Source: JASLDZ01 sp965199975
GTDB taxonomy: Bacteria > Pseudomonadota > Alphaproteobacteria > Caulobacterales > Caulobacteraceae
Assembly: GCA_965199975.1 (NCBI GenBank)
Contig: OZ241340.1
Span: 3,038,001-3,102,000 of the forward strand
Direction of reading: 5' to 3'
DNA length: 64,000 nucleotides
Part shown: piece after piece, positions 52,482-61,474 of the stretch
How positions within the stretch are numbered: position 1 is the first letter of the stretch
Layout of the letters: the number at the start of each line of letters is the position of its first letter
Notes under the pieces: generated by a model
The model's database searches: none
The model's input: only the letters and a program-made list of their open reading frames with translations
What the model was told of the DNA's origin: nothing
Translations under genes and position numbers: made by a program

Positions 52482-53891
52482 ATGAGGTTCTTCCCGCTTG
52501 CCCCGCTCGCAGCAGCCGCGGCGCTCATGCTGCCGCTGGTCGCCCACGCGCAGACCGCCACCACACCCGGCGGTAGCGGACGCGATGAGATCGACAGATC
52601 CACCACCAGCGGCCGGATCAGGGGCCCGGCCGACTCGGGCAAGGCGCCCGCGGCCGATGCCAACTCCGCAAAGATCACGCCCGACCAGCTGTCCAAGGGC
52701 AAGGCCGATGCGCCGGCCTTGCTGCAAGCCGCTGGCGTGCGCTGCACGATGACCGATGCGGCCTACCGCGGCGGCGGCAGCAGCGGGGGCAAGAAGACAG
52801 AAATCTACGAGGCGGCCTGTTCGGACGGACCCGGCTTCCTGATCCTGAACACGGCGGGCGCCAAGCCGCTCGCCTACCCATGCCTGGCCGTGGCCGACCA
52901 GAAGACGCGCTGCGTGCTGCCAGCCGACGCCGATCCCAATCCCGGCCTCACCGCCCTCGCCACCGCCGCGGGCCGCCCCTGCGCGGTGGACAAGGCGCGC
53001 TACATGGGCACGTCGACGGGCACGAGCGAGACCTTCTACGAGCTCGCCTGCCAGGGCGGCGGGGGCTTCCGCCTGGGCGTGCCCAGCGGCGCGGCCAAGC
53101 CGGAGGCGGTCGACTGCCTCGCGCTCCTCGGCACCGGTCAGCAGTGCGCCCTGACCACCAAGGCCCAGGCGCTCGCCAGCCTGCAGCCGCTCGTCCAGGC
53201 GTCCGGCCGCACCTGCCAGGTGAGCGACGGGCGCTACATCGGGGCTTCCGACAAGAACCACGCCTCGTACTACGAGGTGGCCTGCGGGGCGTCCGGGGGC
53301 TTCGTCATCGCGGAGGACGATGCGGGCAAGTTCCAGAAGGCCATCGACTGTTCGCAGGCCGCTGGCCTCGGTGGCGGTTGTACGTTGACCAAGGTCGACC
53401 CGGCGCAGGAGCGTACGCGCTACAGCCAGCTCCTCGCCGCGGCCGGCTATCAATGCCAGGTGAACCGCGACCGGATGATCGGCACGGACTCCAGCGGACG
53501 CTCGGCTGTGGAGGTCGCCTGCGCCAATCGGCCGGACGGCGCCATCGCCCTGTTGCCCACCACCCCGACCGGCAAGACCGAAGTGTACGACTGCGTGCGC
53601 GCCGGGATGCTGGGCCAGAGCTGCCAGCTCACCCAGTCGACCGCTCTCTACGGCCAGTATTCCGCGGCGCTCGCCGCCAAGGGCCGCAGCAGCTGCAAGG
53701 TGTCCAACGCGCGCTATATCGGGACCCTGGGCGGGGGAGGATACGTGGTGGAGACGGCGTGCTCTGACGGCAAGCCGGGCTGGGTGATCTACTTCGCCAA
53801 GGGGGCGACGCCGGTGGTGTCGCAGCTGCTCACCTGCCAGCAGTCGGCCAATGACGGGCGTCCGTGCCAGCTGCCGGGCAACAAGGGCTGA
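52482..53891 (+). CDS. Secreted protein of five Cys-rich tandem repeats
   Basis: A 469-residue protein with a signal peptide (residues 1-23, ending LVAHAQT) and a short linker. Five repeats of ~70-80 residues follow from about residue 79. Each runs AAG-x-C-x-V-x-x-ARYIG, then (Y)E-x-AC, then a Gly-rich GF segment, then a DC and a late C-x-L. Each repeat holds four Cys at matching places, so 20 Cys in all, probably two disulfides per repeat. No enzyme motif is visible. I do not recognise the family. It ends just before a strong hairpin and is convergent with the ThDP-enzyme gene. Confidence 0.9.
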   Translation: MRFFPLAPLAAAAALMLPLVAHAQTATTPGGSGRDEIDRSTTSGRIRGPADSGKAPAADANSAKITPDQLSKGKADAPALLQAAGVRCTMTDAAYRGGGSSGGKKTEIYEAACSDGPGFLILNTAGAKPLAYPCLAVADQKTRCVLPADADPNPGLTALATAAGRPCAVDKARYMGTSTGTSETFYELACQGGGGFRLGVPSGAAKPEAVDCLALLGTGQQCALTTKAQALASLQPLVQASGRTCQVSDGRYIGASDKNHASYYEVACGASGGFVIAEDDAGKFQKAIDCSQAAGLGGGCTLTKVDPAQERTRYSQLLAAAGYQCQVNRDRMIGTDSSGRSAVEVACANRPDGAIALLPTTPTGKTEVYDCVRAGMLGQSCQLTQSTALYGQYSAALAAKGRSSCKVSNARYIGTLGGGGYVVETACSDGKPGWVIYFAKGATPVVSQLLTCQQSANDGRPCQLPGNKG

Positions 53892-53899
53892 TGCGCGAC

Positions 53900-53946
53900 C
53901 GCTGAGGCCCGGCGATCGCGAGGTCGCGACCCGCCGGGCCTCAGCG
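53900..53946. terminator. Strong bidirectional hairpin between convergent genes
   Basis: A perfect 15-base stem (53900-53914 with 53932-53946, beginning CGCTGAGG) with a 17-base loop that itself contains TCGCGA copies. It begins 9 bases after the repeat-protein stop, and its right arm covers the ThDP-enzyme stop. It lacks a T-run. Its position between convergent stops supports a shared terminator. Confidence 0.75.
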
Positions 53947-55491
53947 AACGACCGCCTCGATGAGGCGCGGGCCCGGTTCGGCCATGGCGCGGGCGAAGGC
54001 GGCGTCGAAGGCCTCCGCCGTCTCGCACCGCTCCGCCGGCGCCCCGAATCCTGCGGCCAGCGCGCACCAGTCCATCGCGGGCCGGCTCAGGTCGAGCAGG
54101 CCGCGCGCGGCGGGCCCGGCTCGCCCGGCGCCCGTTCGCTGCAGCTCGATGTCGAGAATGCGGTAGCGGCGATTGGCGACCACGACCACGGTGACGTCCA
54201 GGCCCTCACGCACCATCGTCCACAGCGCCTGCAGGGTGTAGGCGGCCGCTCCGTCGCCATTCAGCGACACCACCTTGGCGCCCGGTCGCGCCACCGCCGC
54301 CCCTACGGCTACGGGCAGCCCCTGGCCGATTGCGCCGCCGGTGAGGAATAGCCAGTCGTGACGCGCGGCGCCCGCCGTCTGGGTGAAGATCGGCAGCCCG
54401 GCGGTCACTGCGTCGTCCGACACCACCGCATTCTCGGGCAAGGAGCGGGCGATGGCGGCGCCCAGGCTGTAGGGGTTGAGCTCGCCCACTGGCGTCTCCG
54501 GCCGCGGGCGCGGCGCGGTCTCCGCGCGGTGTGCGCCCATCGCGTCAGCCAGGGTCTTGAGGGCGGAGGGCGCATCCTCCTCCGGCGCCGCGAGCGCAAG
54601 GTCGCGCGCGCCTTCGGGCGTCAACGTCATCGGCTTGCCGGGATAGGCGAAGAAGGCGACAGGTGGGCGCGTCCCCGCCGTGACGACGAGGTCGACCCCG
54701 GCGAGGTCGTCGACCGCCATCTCGCCGAAATACAGCATGCGCTCGGGAGCGAAGCGCTCGCCTCCCCGTGGCAGCCGGCCGACGAAGGTGTCGCACATCA
54801 CCCGCACGCCGGCCCCGGCGATGCGCGCCGCCGCGGCGAGGCCGTCCTCGTTCAGGGCGCGCCCCCCCAGGAGCAGAACGGGTCGAACCGCCTCGCGCAG
54901 CGCCGCGGCGACCGCCTCGATCCGCGCCGGCGGCACGGCGGGTGGCGCTACGGCCGCCATGGGTTTCGCCGCGCCGAGAGCGGGCGACCACGCGCAGTCG
55001 GCCGGCAGGACGAGCGTGGCGGGGCCGCGCTGCGGCCCGAGGCTGGCCGCCACCGCCTGCGCGGCGCCCAGCGCCGCGTCGTCGGCCGAGACGGCGCGTC
55101 GCGTCCACACAGACACCGGGCGCGACAGGCTCTCGATGTCCGACGCCAGCGGCGCGTCGTTCACCGCGTGCGCGCGGGCGTGGTCGCCCACCAGGTTCAC
55201 CACCGGGCTGCCGGCGCGGCGCGCGTTGTGCAGGTTGGCCGAGCCGTTGGAGAGCCCGGGTCCCAGATGCAGCACGGTGGCGGCGGGCCTGCCGGCCATG
55301 CGGCCGTAGCCGTCGGCCGCGCCGGTGGCCACGCCCTCGAACAGGCACAGCACCGGACGCACCCGCGGCTCGCGGTCGAAGGCCGCCACGAGCTGCATCT
55401 CGCTCGTGCCGGGGTTGGCGAAACAGGCCTCGACGCCCGCATCGGCCAGAGTGGCGAGCACCGCCTCGGCGCCGTTCATGGGTTCGGTCAC
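53941..55491 (-). CDS. Thiamine-diphosphate-dependent enzyme, acetolactate-synthase-large-subunit-like
   Basis: A 516-residue enzyme with three ThDP-family domains. The N-terminal pyrimidine-binding part carries the catalytic Glu52 (LCLFEGVATGAADGYGR), preceded by CFANPGTSEM. The C-terminal part has the ThDP-binding NGDGAAAYTLQALW, which ends ANRRYRIL rather than the usual Asn-Asn. This places it nearer benzoylformate-decarboxylase-like relatives. The GTG at 55491 overlaps the stop of the upstream ligase (GTGA) and has AGGA upstream, so I prefer it to ATG 55479. Substrate unknown; the ligase neighbour suggests an aromatic or carboxylic acid pathway. Confidence 0.88.
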   Translation of the reverse strand: MTEPMNGAEAVLATLADAGVEACFANPGTSEMQLVAAFDREPRVRPVLCLFEGVATGAADGYGRMAGRPAATVLHLGPGLSNGSANLHNARRAGSPVVNLVGDHARAHAVNDAPLASDIESLSRPVSVWTRRAVSADDAALGAAQAVAASLGPQRGPATLVLPADCAWSPALGAAKPMAAVAPPAVPPARIEAVAAALREAVRPVLLLGGRALNEDGLAAAARIAGAGVRVMCDTFVGRLPRGGERFAPERMLYFGEMAVDDLAGVDLVVTAGTRPPVAFFAYPGKPMTLTPEGARDLALAAPEEDAPSALKTLADAMGAHRAETAPRPRPETPVGELNPYSLGAAIARSLPENAVVSDDAVTAGLPIFTQTAGAARHDWLFLTGGAIGQGLPVAVGAAVARPGAKVVSLNGDGAAAYTLQALWTMVREGLDVTVVVVANRRYRILDIELQRTGAGRAGPAARGLLDLSRPAMDWCALAAGFGAPAERCETAEAFDAAFARAMAEPGPRLIEAVVR

Positions 55492-57329
55492 GTCGCCCGT
55501 CCTTCGTCTTTCGTCATGTCGATCACTTCCGACCCTGGCGGGTCGATGAAGAGCGCTTCGATCAGCGGCGCGCGCCGGCTGCGGGCCAAGGCCTGGTTCA
55601 GATACCCCTTGTCGGTCATCTCCCCCGAGGCGACGTCGGGCGCGTGGTCGAGCAGCATCGCCCGCGCCACCCGGCCGCCGACGCCCGGCGCACTGGCGTT
55701 GAGCTTCGCCAGACCGGTCCGGACCGCTTCCCGCACATCCGGGCGCAGGTGCGCCGCGGCGGCCGCCCCGGGCAGGCCTGCGCAGGCCTCGCCGTTGAGG
55801 AAGAGCAGCAGGCCCACGCCTGCGCGGCCCTCGCCGCACACCACGACGTCGCGCGCCACGCCGCCGACGGCGGAGAGCACGGCCAGCCGCAGCGGCCCCG
55901 CGCCGACGAAGGCGCCCGTGGCCAGCTTGAAGTTCTCCACCAGCCGCCCGTCGAAAACGAGGCCGCCGCGCCGGGGGTCGCCGCCCTCGTCAGCGAGGCG
56001 CACCGCGTCGCCGGTGCGCAGCCAGCCCTCCTCGTCCAGGTCGAGCGGGCGCAGCGCCCCGTCCGCCTGCAGGTAGCCCGGCGCGATCTGCGGGCCTTTG
56101 AGCCTCAGCTCCAGCCGGTCGCCCACCGGTGCGAGCCGCGCCGCCGTGCCGGGCACGGGCAGGCCCAGCAGGCCGGCGCGGCCGTTGAACCAGTGCACGT
56201 TCGTGGCGGTGGGCGTCGTCTCGGTGATGCCGTAGCCCGCGGCGAAGGTGATGCGCTCGCCCGTGGCGCGCACGCCAGCGGCCTGCACGCGGTCAAGCAG
56301 CGACTGCGGCAGGCCCGCGCCGCCGTACTGCATGACGCGCAGGCGGGCGAAGAAGGTGGCGGCCAGCGCGTCGTCGCGCTCCAGCGCATCGGCCAGGAGC
56401 GCCCAGCCGGCGGGCACCATGTTGTGGTAGGTTGAGCTCACCTCGGCCAACGCCTGCAGCGTCGCATCGAAGCGGCCGGGGACGGGCTGGCCCTTATCCA
56501 CATACAGCGTCCCGCCGCGGTGGGTGGTCATGTGCAGCAGCGCATTGGCGCCGAGGCTGTGGCTCCACGGCGCGGCGTTGACGGTGACCGGCGGCTCGGG
56601 GTCGTCGAAGCAGGCCGCGATCTGCGCGGCGTTCACCGCCATGTTGGCGTGGGTCAGCACCACCGCCTTGGGCGCGCCCGTCGAGCCGGAGGTGAGGAGC
56701 AGCTTGGCGGGCAGCTCGCTGCGTCCGGTGTCCGCCGCTGCGGCCGCGTGCTGGAGCTGTTCGAGCCCGACCCAGGTCCCGGGCGCGACGGCCTCGAGCC
56801 CTCCGGCCGATATGCGCGGCAGATCGGCGTCGAGCGTTTGCAGCGCAGGCGCGAACAGCGCGGCGTCGTCGACGAACACCGCCGCAGGCCGGATCAGCGC
56901 CACGGCGTGCGCCAGCCGCGAGGGATCGGCGCCCGGAAGGCCGTATTGCGGAGAGACGGGCGCGGCGGGCGCGCCGATGCGCATGGCCGCATAGGTGGCC
57001 ACCGCCGTGTCGATCCCGTTGCGGGCCAAGATCAGCAGAGGCCGCTCGGGGCCGAGACCAAGCCCGGCGAACCCGCCCGCCAACGCCGCCACCCGCGCGG
57101 CGCCCTCGCCATAGCCGATCGTGCGCCAGCCCTGGCCGCTGCGTTCCGCCAGCCATACGCGATCCGGGGCGGCCGCTCCCCAATGGTCGAGCGGTCCGCT
57201 CGTGGTGGCGAAGACCCCCGCCACCGGCGTCGGATTGGACAGCACGAGCCCGCCGTCGGGCTGCGGCGCCACCTCCAGGCGGGCGGGCGCGTATCGCGGA
57301 TCGCGCTCGGGGGCCGTGGACGGCGTCAC
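55488..57329 (-). CDS. Feruloyl-CoA-synthase-like acyl-CoA ligase
   Basis: A 613-residue AMP-forming ligase. The core has LLTSGSTGAPKAVVLTH (Thr213-Lys221 P-loop region), APWSHSLGANALL, GYGITETTPT, and DEEGWLRTGDAV. The length and the PARLEVAPQPDGGLVLSNP opening resemble feruloyl-CoA synthases, which activate ferulate and related hydroxycinnamates. The substrate is not proven. The GTG start at 57329 overlaps the dihydroorotase stop, and its own stop overlaps the ThDP enzyme, so three genes are translated as a chain. Confidence 0.85.
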   Translation of the reverse strand: MTPSTAPERDPRYAPARLEVAPQPDGGLVLSNPTPVAGVFATTSGPLDHWGAAAPDRVWLAERSGQGWRTIGYGEGAARVAALAGGFAGLGLGPERPLLILARNGIDTAVATYAAMRIGAPAAPVSPQYGLPGADPSRLAHAVALIRPAAVFVDDAALFAPALQTLDADLPRISAGGLEAVAPGTWVGLEQLQHAAAAADTGRSELPAKLLLTSGSTGAPKAVVLTHANMAVNAAQIAACFDDPEPPVTVNAAPWSHSLGANALLHMTTHRGGTLYVDKGQPVPGRFDATLQALAEVSSTYHNMVPAGWALLADALERDDALAATFFARLRVMQYGGAGLPQSLLDRVQAAGVRATGERITFAAGYGITETTPTATNVHWFNGRAGLLGLPVPGTAARLAPVGDRLELRLKGPQIAPGYLQADGALRPLDLDEEGWLRTGDAVRLADEGGDPRRGGLVFDGRLVENFKLATGAFVGAGPLRLAVLSAVGGVARDVVVCGEGRAGVGLLLFLNGEACAGLPGAAAAAHLRPDVREAVRTGLAKLNASAPGVGGRVARAMLLDHAPDVASGEMTDKGYLNQALARSRRAPLIEALFIDPPGSEVIDMTKDEGRAT

Positions 57330-58663
57330 GCGGCCGCCAACGTTTCCTGGAAGCGGACAGGTTCGCCGCCGCCGGGGGCGAGCACCTCGCCGTCGCGCAT
57401 GATCATGCGGCCGCGGATGAGGGTCATCATCGGCCAGCCGGTCGCCTCGAAGCCGTCGAAGGGCGTCCAGCCGGCGCGGCTGGCCTGCTGGTCGTGCGCG
57501 ATGGTGCGGCGCGCCTTGAGGTCGACGATGGTCATGTCGGCATGCAGCCCCTCCGCCAGGCGGCCCTTGTCGGCCAGGCCGAAGACGCGCTGCGGCCCGT
57601 GGCTGGTGAGGTCGACGAAGCGCTCCAGGCTGAGCCGCCCCTGCGCCACGTGCGTCAGCATCACCGGCACCAGCGTCTGCACGCCGGGCATGCCCGAAGG
57701 GGAGGCGGGGTAGGGCCGCGCCTTTTCCTCCCGGGTATGCGGCGCGTGGTCGGAACCCAGCACGTCGACCACCCCGCCGGCGATGGCGCGCCACAGGCCT
57801 TCGCGATGACGCGCCTCGCGCACCGGTGGGTTCATCTGCGCAAAGCCCTTGAGCCGCTCGTAGGCCTCGGGAGCGGCGAGGGTGAGGTGCTGGGGCGTGG
57901 TCTCCACGCTCGCCACATCCTTGTGGGCGCGCAGATACTCGGCCTCCTCGGCGGTGGAGACGTGCAGCACGTGGATGCGCGCGCCGCACGCGCGCGCCAG
58001 CCGCACCAGCCGCTGGGTGGACTGGATGGCGCTCTGTACGTCGCGCACCTCGGGGTGGCTGGTCCAGTCGCCGGTGCGGGCGAGCGGGCGACGCTCGGCC
58101 AGGCGCGCCTCGTCTTCCGAATGGAAGGCGGCGCGGCGGCGGATATTGCGCAGGACGCTGGCCACGCCCTCGTCGTCGGCGATCAGCAGCGAGCCGGTGG
58201 AGGCGCCCATGAAGACCTTGATCCCGCAGCACCCCGGCAGCCGCTCCAGCTCGCCCACCTCGTGCGCGTTGGCGTGGGTGGCGCCGACGTAGAAGGCGTG
58301 GTCGCAGTCCATGCGGCCCTTCGCGCGCACCAGCTTGTCGGCCAGCGCCTCGGGCGTGGTGGTGGCGGGTTCGGTGTTGGGCATCTCGAACACGGCCGTG
58401 ACGCCGCCCAGCACCGCAGCGCGGCCACCGGTCTGCAGGTCCTCCTTCCACTCGAGGCCGGGCTCGCGGAAGTGCACCTGGCTGTCGATCACACCGGGCA
58501 GCACGGTGAGGCCGGCGGCGTCCACCACCTCGCCGGCGCTCGCTTGGCCGAGGTCGCCTATGGCGGCGACGCGGCCGGCGCGGACGCCCACGTCGGCCGC
58601 CCCGCGCCCGGCGTGGTTCACCACCTCGCCCCCGCGCACGATCAGGTCGTAGGTCTCAGCCAT
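57326..58663 (-). CDS. pyrC: Dihydroorotase (amidohydrolase family)
   Basis: A 445-residue metal-dependent amidohydrolase. It closes carbamoyl-aspartate to dihydroorotate in pyrimidine synthesis. The metal site is PGVIDSQVHFREPG (Asp60-x-Gln62-x-His64, where the usual first His is Gln). The bridging Lys149 is in GIKVFMGASTGSLL, with VLHVST, TTPQHL and DVLGSDHAPHT further on. I believe the Gln variant is shared by a group of alphaproteobacterial enzymes, so function may be kept. It overlaps the GT9 gene (8 bases) and the ligase (4 bases). The operon mates are unusual for a pyr gene. Confidence 0.88.
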   Translation of the reverse strand: MAETYDLIVRGGEVVNHAGRGAADVGVRAGRVAAIGDLGQASAGEVVDAAGLTVLPGVIDSQVHFREPGLEWKEDLQTGGRAAVLGGVTAVFEMPNTEPATTTPEALADKLVRAKGRMDCDHAFYVGATHANAHEVGELERLPGCCGIKVFMGASTGSLLIADDEGVASVLRNIRRRAAFHSEDEARLAERRPLARTGDWTSHPEVRDVQSAIQSTQRLVRLARACGARIHVLHVSTAEEAEYLRAHKDVASVETTPQHLTLAAPEAYERLKGFAQMNPPVREARHREGLWRAIAGGVVDVLGSDHAPHTREEKARPYPASPSGMPGVQTLVPVMLTHVAQGRLSLERFVDLTSHGPQRVFGLADKGRLAEGLHADMTIVDLKARRTIAHDQQASRAGWTPFDGFEATGWPMMTLIRGRMIMRDGEVLAPGGGEPVRFQETLAAA

Positions 58664-59651
58664 GGTCGAAGTCCGCCCGGGTGTCGTTGAGGAGCGCGGT
58701 GGCCGCCGCCAGCACCGCCTCCACCGAAAGGTCGCGCATGTGCGGCAGCGCCTGGTTGAGGGCGGGATCGGCCGCCTTGAAGTCTTGGAAGCTGCGCGGT
58801 CCGCGCAGGGCGCGCCCCTTCGGCCCCCACGGGGCGTACAGCCGATCGTCCGACGGGCCGAACAGGCCGAGCGTCGGCGCGCCCGCCGCCGCCGCCATGT
58901 GCATCAGCCCCGAGTCGTTGCCGACGAACAGGCGCACGCGCTTCAGCGCCGCGTAGGCGGTGAGGAGGTCGACCCGTCCGACCGCATCGATCACCTGAGC
59001 GCGCGCCAGCACCCGCCGCACGGGCTCGGCCGCCGCCCTGTCCGCGGGACCGCCCACCAGGAGGAGCCGCCCGCCCGCCATCGGGGCGCCCTGCGCCAGC
59101 AACTGCGCCGCCAGCATGGCGAAGCGCTCGCCCGCCCAGGCCTTGCCCACCCAGTTGGCCGCCGGGGCGATCGCCAGCAGCGGGCCCTCGCCGCCGGCGA
59201 GCAGGCGCTCGGCGGCCGCCTCGGTTTCAACCGAGGTGAAGAGGTGCGGCGCGGGCGGATCGTCGTCCAGCCGCAGCACGTGCGCGGCCTCCAGAACCTT
59301 GTGCATGGGCTCCTGCGCCGGGTGCTGCGGCCGGCGCACCGCGCGCCGCCGAGCCCGCAGCACCCGCGCCAGGCCCGAGCCGCGCATGTCGAGCACGAGC
59401 CCCCAGCGCCGCCCGCGGACGCGCCGCCAAAGATGGAGCCAGTGCAGGCCGTTGCGGCGCTTCTCCAGCGGGATGAGCCCGGCGAGCCGGGGCGTGTCGG
59501 CGAACAGCGGCAGCACCAAAGGCGAGCCGGCGATGGTGAAGTCCGCCTGCGGCGCCTCCTCCACCAGCCGTGCGAGGAGCCCGGAGGAAAGCACCGCATC
59601 GCCGATGCGCCCGGAGGTGACGAACAGGATGGGGAAGCTGGTCGGCGGCAT
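58656..59651 (-). CDS. GT9 (heptosyltransferase-type) glycosyltransferase
   Basis: A 331-residue family-9 glycosyltransferase. The N-terminal FVTSGRIGDAVLSSGLLARLV and the C-terminal LFVGNDSGLMHMAAAAGAPTLGLFGPSDDRLYAPWG (landmarks GNDSGLMH, LFGPSD) are typical of ADP-heptose:LPS transferases acting on the cytoplasmic face of the inner membrane. The donor and acceptor are unknown. It is the first gene of the leftward operon with pyrC, the ligase and the ThDP enzyme. Confidence 0.92.
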   Translation of the reverse strand: MPPTSFPILFVTSGRIGDAVLSSGLLARLVEEAPQADFTIAGSPLVLPLFADTPRLAGLIPLEKRRNGLHWLHLWRRVRGRRWGLVLDMRGSGLARVLRARRRAVRRPQHPAQEPMHKVLEAAHVLRLDDDPPAPHLFTSVETEAAAERLLAGGEGPLLAIAPAANWVGKAWAGERFAMLAAQLLAQGAPMAGGRLLLVGGPADRAAAEPVRRVLARAQVIDAVGRVDLLTAYAALKRVRLFVGNDSGLMHMAAAAGAPTLGLFGPSDDRLYAPWGPKGRALRGPRSFQDFKAADPALNQALPHMRDLSVEAVLAAATALLNDTRADFDHG

Positions 59652-59737
59652 GGACCGCCGCGTCTTAGCGCGACCGTCCCCCGTCCGCGAGCGCCGCCGC
59701 CCTGGCGCTTGGCGGAGGCGGCGCCGATATCGCCGCC

Positions 59738-60538
59738 ATGACCGCCCTCGTCGCCCGCCTGCACGACCGCGCCGTGATCCACGTCTCGGGACCTGAGGCG
59801 CGGCCCTTTCTCAACCGCCTGCTCACCCAGGAGGTCGAGGCGCTTGCGCAGGGCGAGCTGCGCGCCGGCGCTCTCCTCACCCCGCAGGGCCGCGTGCTGT
59901 ACGACCTGTTCCTGTGGGGCGAGGCCGACGGCGTGTGGCTGGACGTGCACATCGACGCGCGCGACGACCTGCTGCGGCGCCTCGCCATGTTCCGCCTGCG
60001 CGCCTCAGTCGAGATCGCCCCGCAGGAGACGCCAGTGCACGCGCTGTGGGGCGTGGCGGCGCCGCCCTCCCCCGCATGGCGGGCCGATCCGCGCTGGCCC
60101 GCGCTGGGGTTTCGCGCGCTGGGCGAGGTTGAGGCTACTGGGGCGGCCGGCGGCGACCCCCTCGCCCATCGCTTCGCCCTCGGCGTGGCCGAGGCCGTGG
60201 CCGACGGTCTCTCCGACAAGGCCTACGCCACCGAAGCCGACCTCGACCTCCTGGGCGGCGTCGACTTCTCCAAGGGCTGCTTCGTCGGCCAGGAGACCAC
60301 CTCGCGTATGAAGCGCCGCGGCGGGGTGCGCTCGCGCGTGCTGCCGCTGGCATTCGAAGGCGAGGCGCCGTGCGCGGGGACCGAGGTGCTGGCGGGCGAA
60401 TTGCGCGCGGGCGAGATCGTGGCTCGCCACGACGCCCAGGCGCTGGCCCTGCTGCGACTGGACCGCAGCGACGGCGCGCTCACCGCCGCTGGCCGTCCAA
60501 CCCGGCTGGTACGGCCCGACTGGATGACCTCGGCCTAG
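59738..60538 (+). CDS. ygfZ: YgfZ/GcvT-type folate-binding protein (iron-sulfur maintenance)
   Basis: A 266-residue protein that supports iron-sulfur cluster assembly or repair using folate. The signature KGCFVGQETTSRMKRRG begins near residue 179. GALLTPQGRVLYDLFLW near residue 46 and VDFSKGCF just before the signature also match the family. It is shorter than Escherichia coli YgfZ (about 326 residues), common in alphaproteobacteria. It is divergent from the GT9 gene over an 86-base gap. Confidence 0.93.
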   Translation: MTALVARLHDRAVIHVSGPEARPFLNRLLTQEVEALAQGELRAGALLTPQGRVLYDLFLWGEADGVWLDVHIDARDDLLRRLAMFRLRASVEIAPQETPVHALWGVAAPPSPAWRADPRWPALGFRALGEVEATGAAGGDPLAHRFALGVAEAVADGLSDKAYATEADLDLLGGVDFSKGCFVGQETTSRMKRRGGVRSRVLPLAFEGEAPCAGTEVLAGELRAGEIVARHDAQALALLRLDRSDGALTAAGRPTRLVRPDWMTSA

Positions 60539-60593
60539 CTTCGCCGTATGTGTGGCGCGAACCGCATGCGCTGCGGCCGTCCCGGAGTGCTGC

Positions 60594-61445
60594 ATGGTCG
60601 ATCACAGCATCCGGCGCGCGGCGCTCGGCGCGATCGCGTTGACGGGCGTTGCGGGGGCCGCGCAGGCCACCGGCGTATCGTTCACGCCCTATTACGAGCG
60701 TACGCTGATGCAGGAGGCGGGCGGTCGCTGCCGGTTGTTCAGCCCCGGCGTGATGGGCTCGTTGCGGGCGGGAGCCCTGCAGGCGCGCTCGGCCGCGCTG
60801 GGGGCCGGAGCGCCGAGGGTCGAGGTCGACGCCACGCGCGACCGCGCACTCGCCAAGGCCCGCGCCGTCGCCTGCGAGAGCCCCGAGCTGCGCATCGCCG
60901 CCCAACGCGTGCGTGGCGCGTTCCTGTCGTGGTCGCACCAGGGCCGCCTCGCCCTGCCCGGCCGCGGTGGCGGCTGGGTGGCTGAGCGGCCGTGGGCCCC
61001 CGGCCCGCGCTGGGCGCTCTCGACCCACGTCGCGCTTGGCGGCCGGCCGCTGGCCTTCGGCCTCGCCCGGCTGGAGGGGCCGGGCTTGGTGCTGGCCGCC
61101 GATGTGGCCGCGCCTGACGCAGGCCGCGCCTATGCCGCGCGCCTGGTCATGCGTGACCCCGAGCTGGCGCCCGACCCGTACCTCGCCCCGGGCGGCCAGC
61201 CGCCGCCGCAGGCCGCGCGCGTCATCCTCGCGCAGGCGCGCGGACCGGCGCCCAAGCGGCTGGAGCCGGGCGTGCTGTTCCGCTTCCCACCCGCGGCCGC
61301 CGACGCTCTGGCGGCGCTGGACCCCCGCGAGAGCGTCCGGCTGGAGCTGGCCTTCCCGGGCCCTGCAGCCGACCGCGTGGTCTCCACCCTCATCCCGGTC
61401 GGCGACTACGCCACCGGCCGCGCCTTCCTGGCGGCCGCGCCCTGA
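60594..61445 (+). CDS. Secreted protein of unknown function
   Basis: A 283-residue protein with a signal-peptide-like N-terminus (IRRAALGAIALTGVAGAAQATG; landmark GAIALTGVAGAAQA). Three Cys, beginning with GRCRLFSPG, occur in the mature part. It contains VAERPWAPGPRWALSTHVAL and repeated alpha/beta-like strands. I do not recognise a domain. ATG 60594 has a GGAG ribosome site. It is convergent with xerC. Confidence 0.82.
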   Translation: MVDHSIRRAALGAIALTGVAGAAQATGVSFTPYYERTLMQEAGGRCRLFSPGVMGSLRAGALQARSAALGAGAPRVEVDATRDRALAKARAVACESPELRIAAQRVRGAFLSWSHQGRLALPGRGGGWVAERPWAPGPRWALSTHVALGGRPLAFGLARLEGPGLVLAADVAAPDAGRAYAARLVMRDPELAPDPYLAPGGQPPPQAARVILAQARGPAPKRLEPGVLFRFPPAAADALAALDPRESVRLELAFPGPAADRVVSTLIPVGDYATGRAFLAAAP

Positions 61446-61474
61446 AGGTGGGACGCGCAGACCACGCGCGCCGA

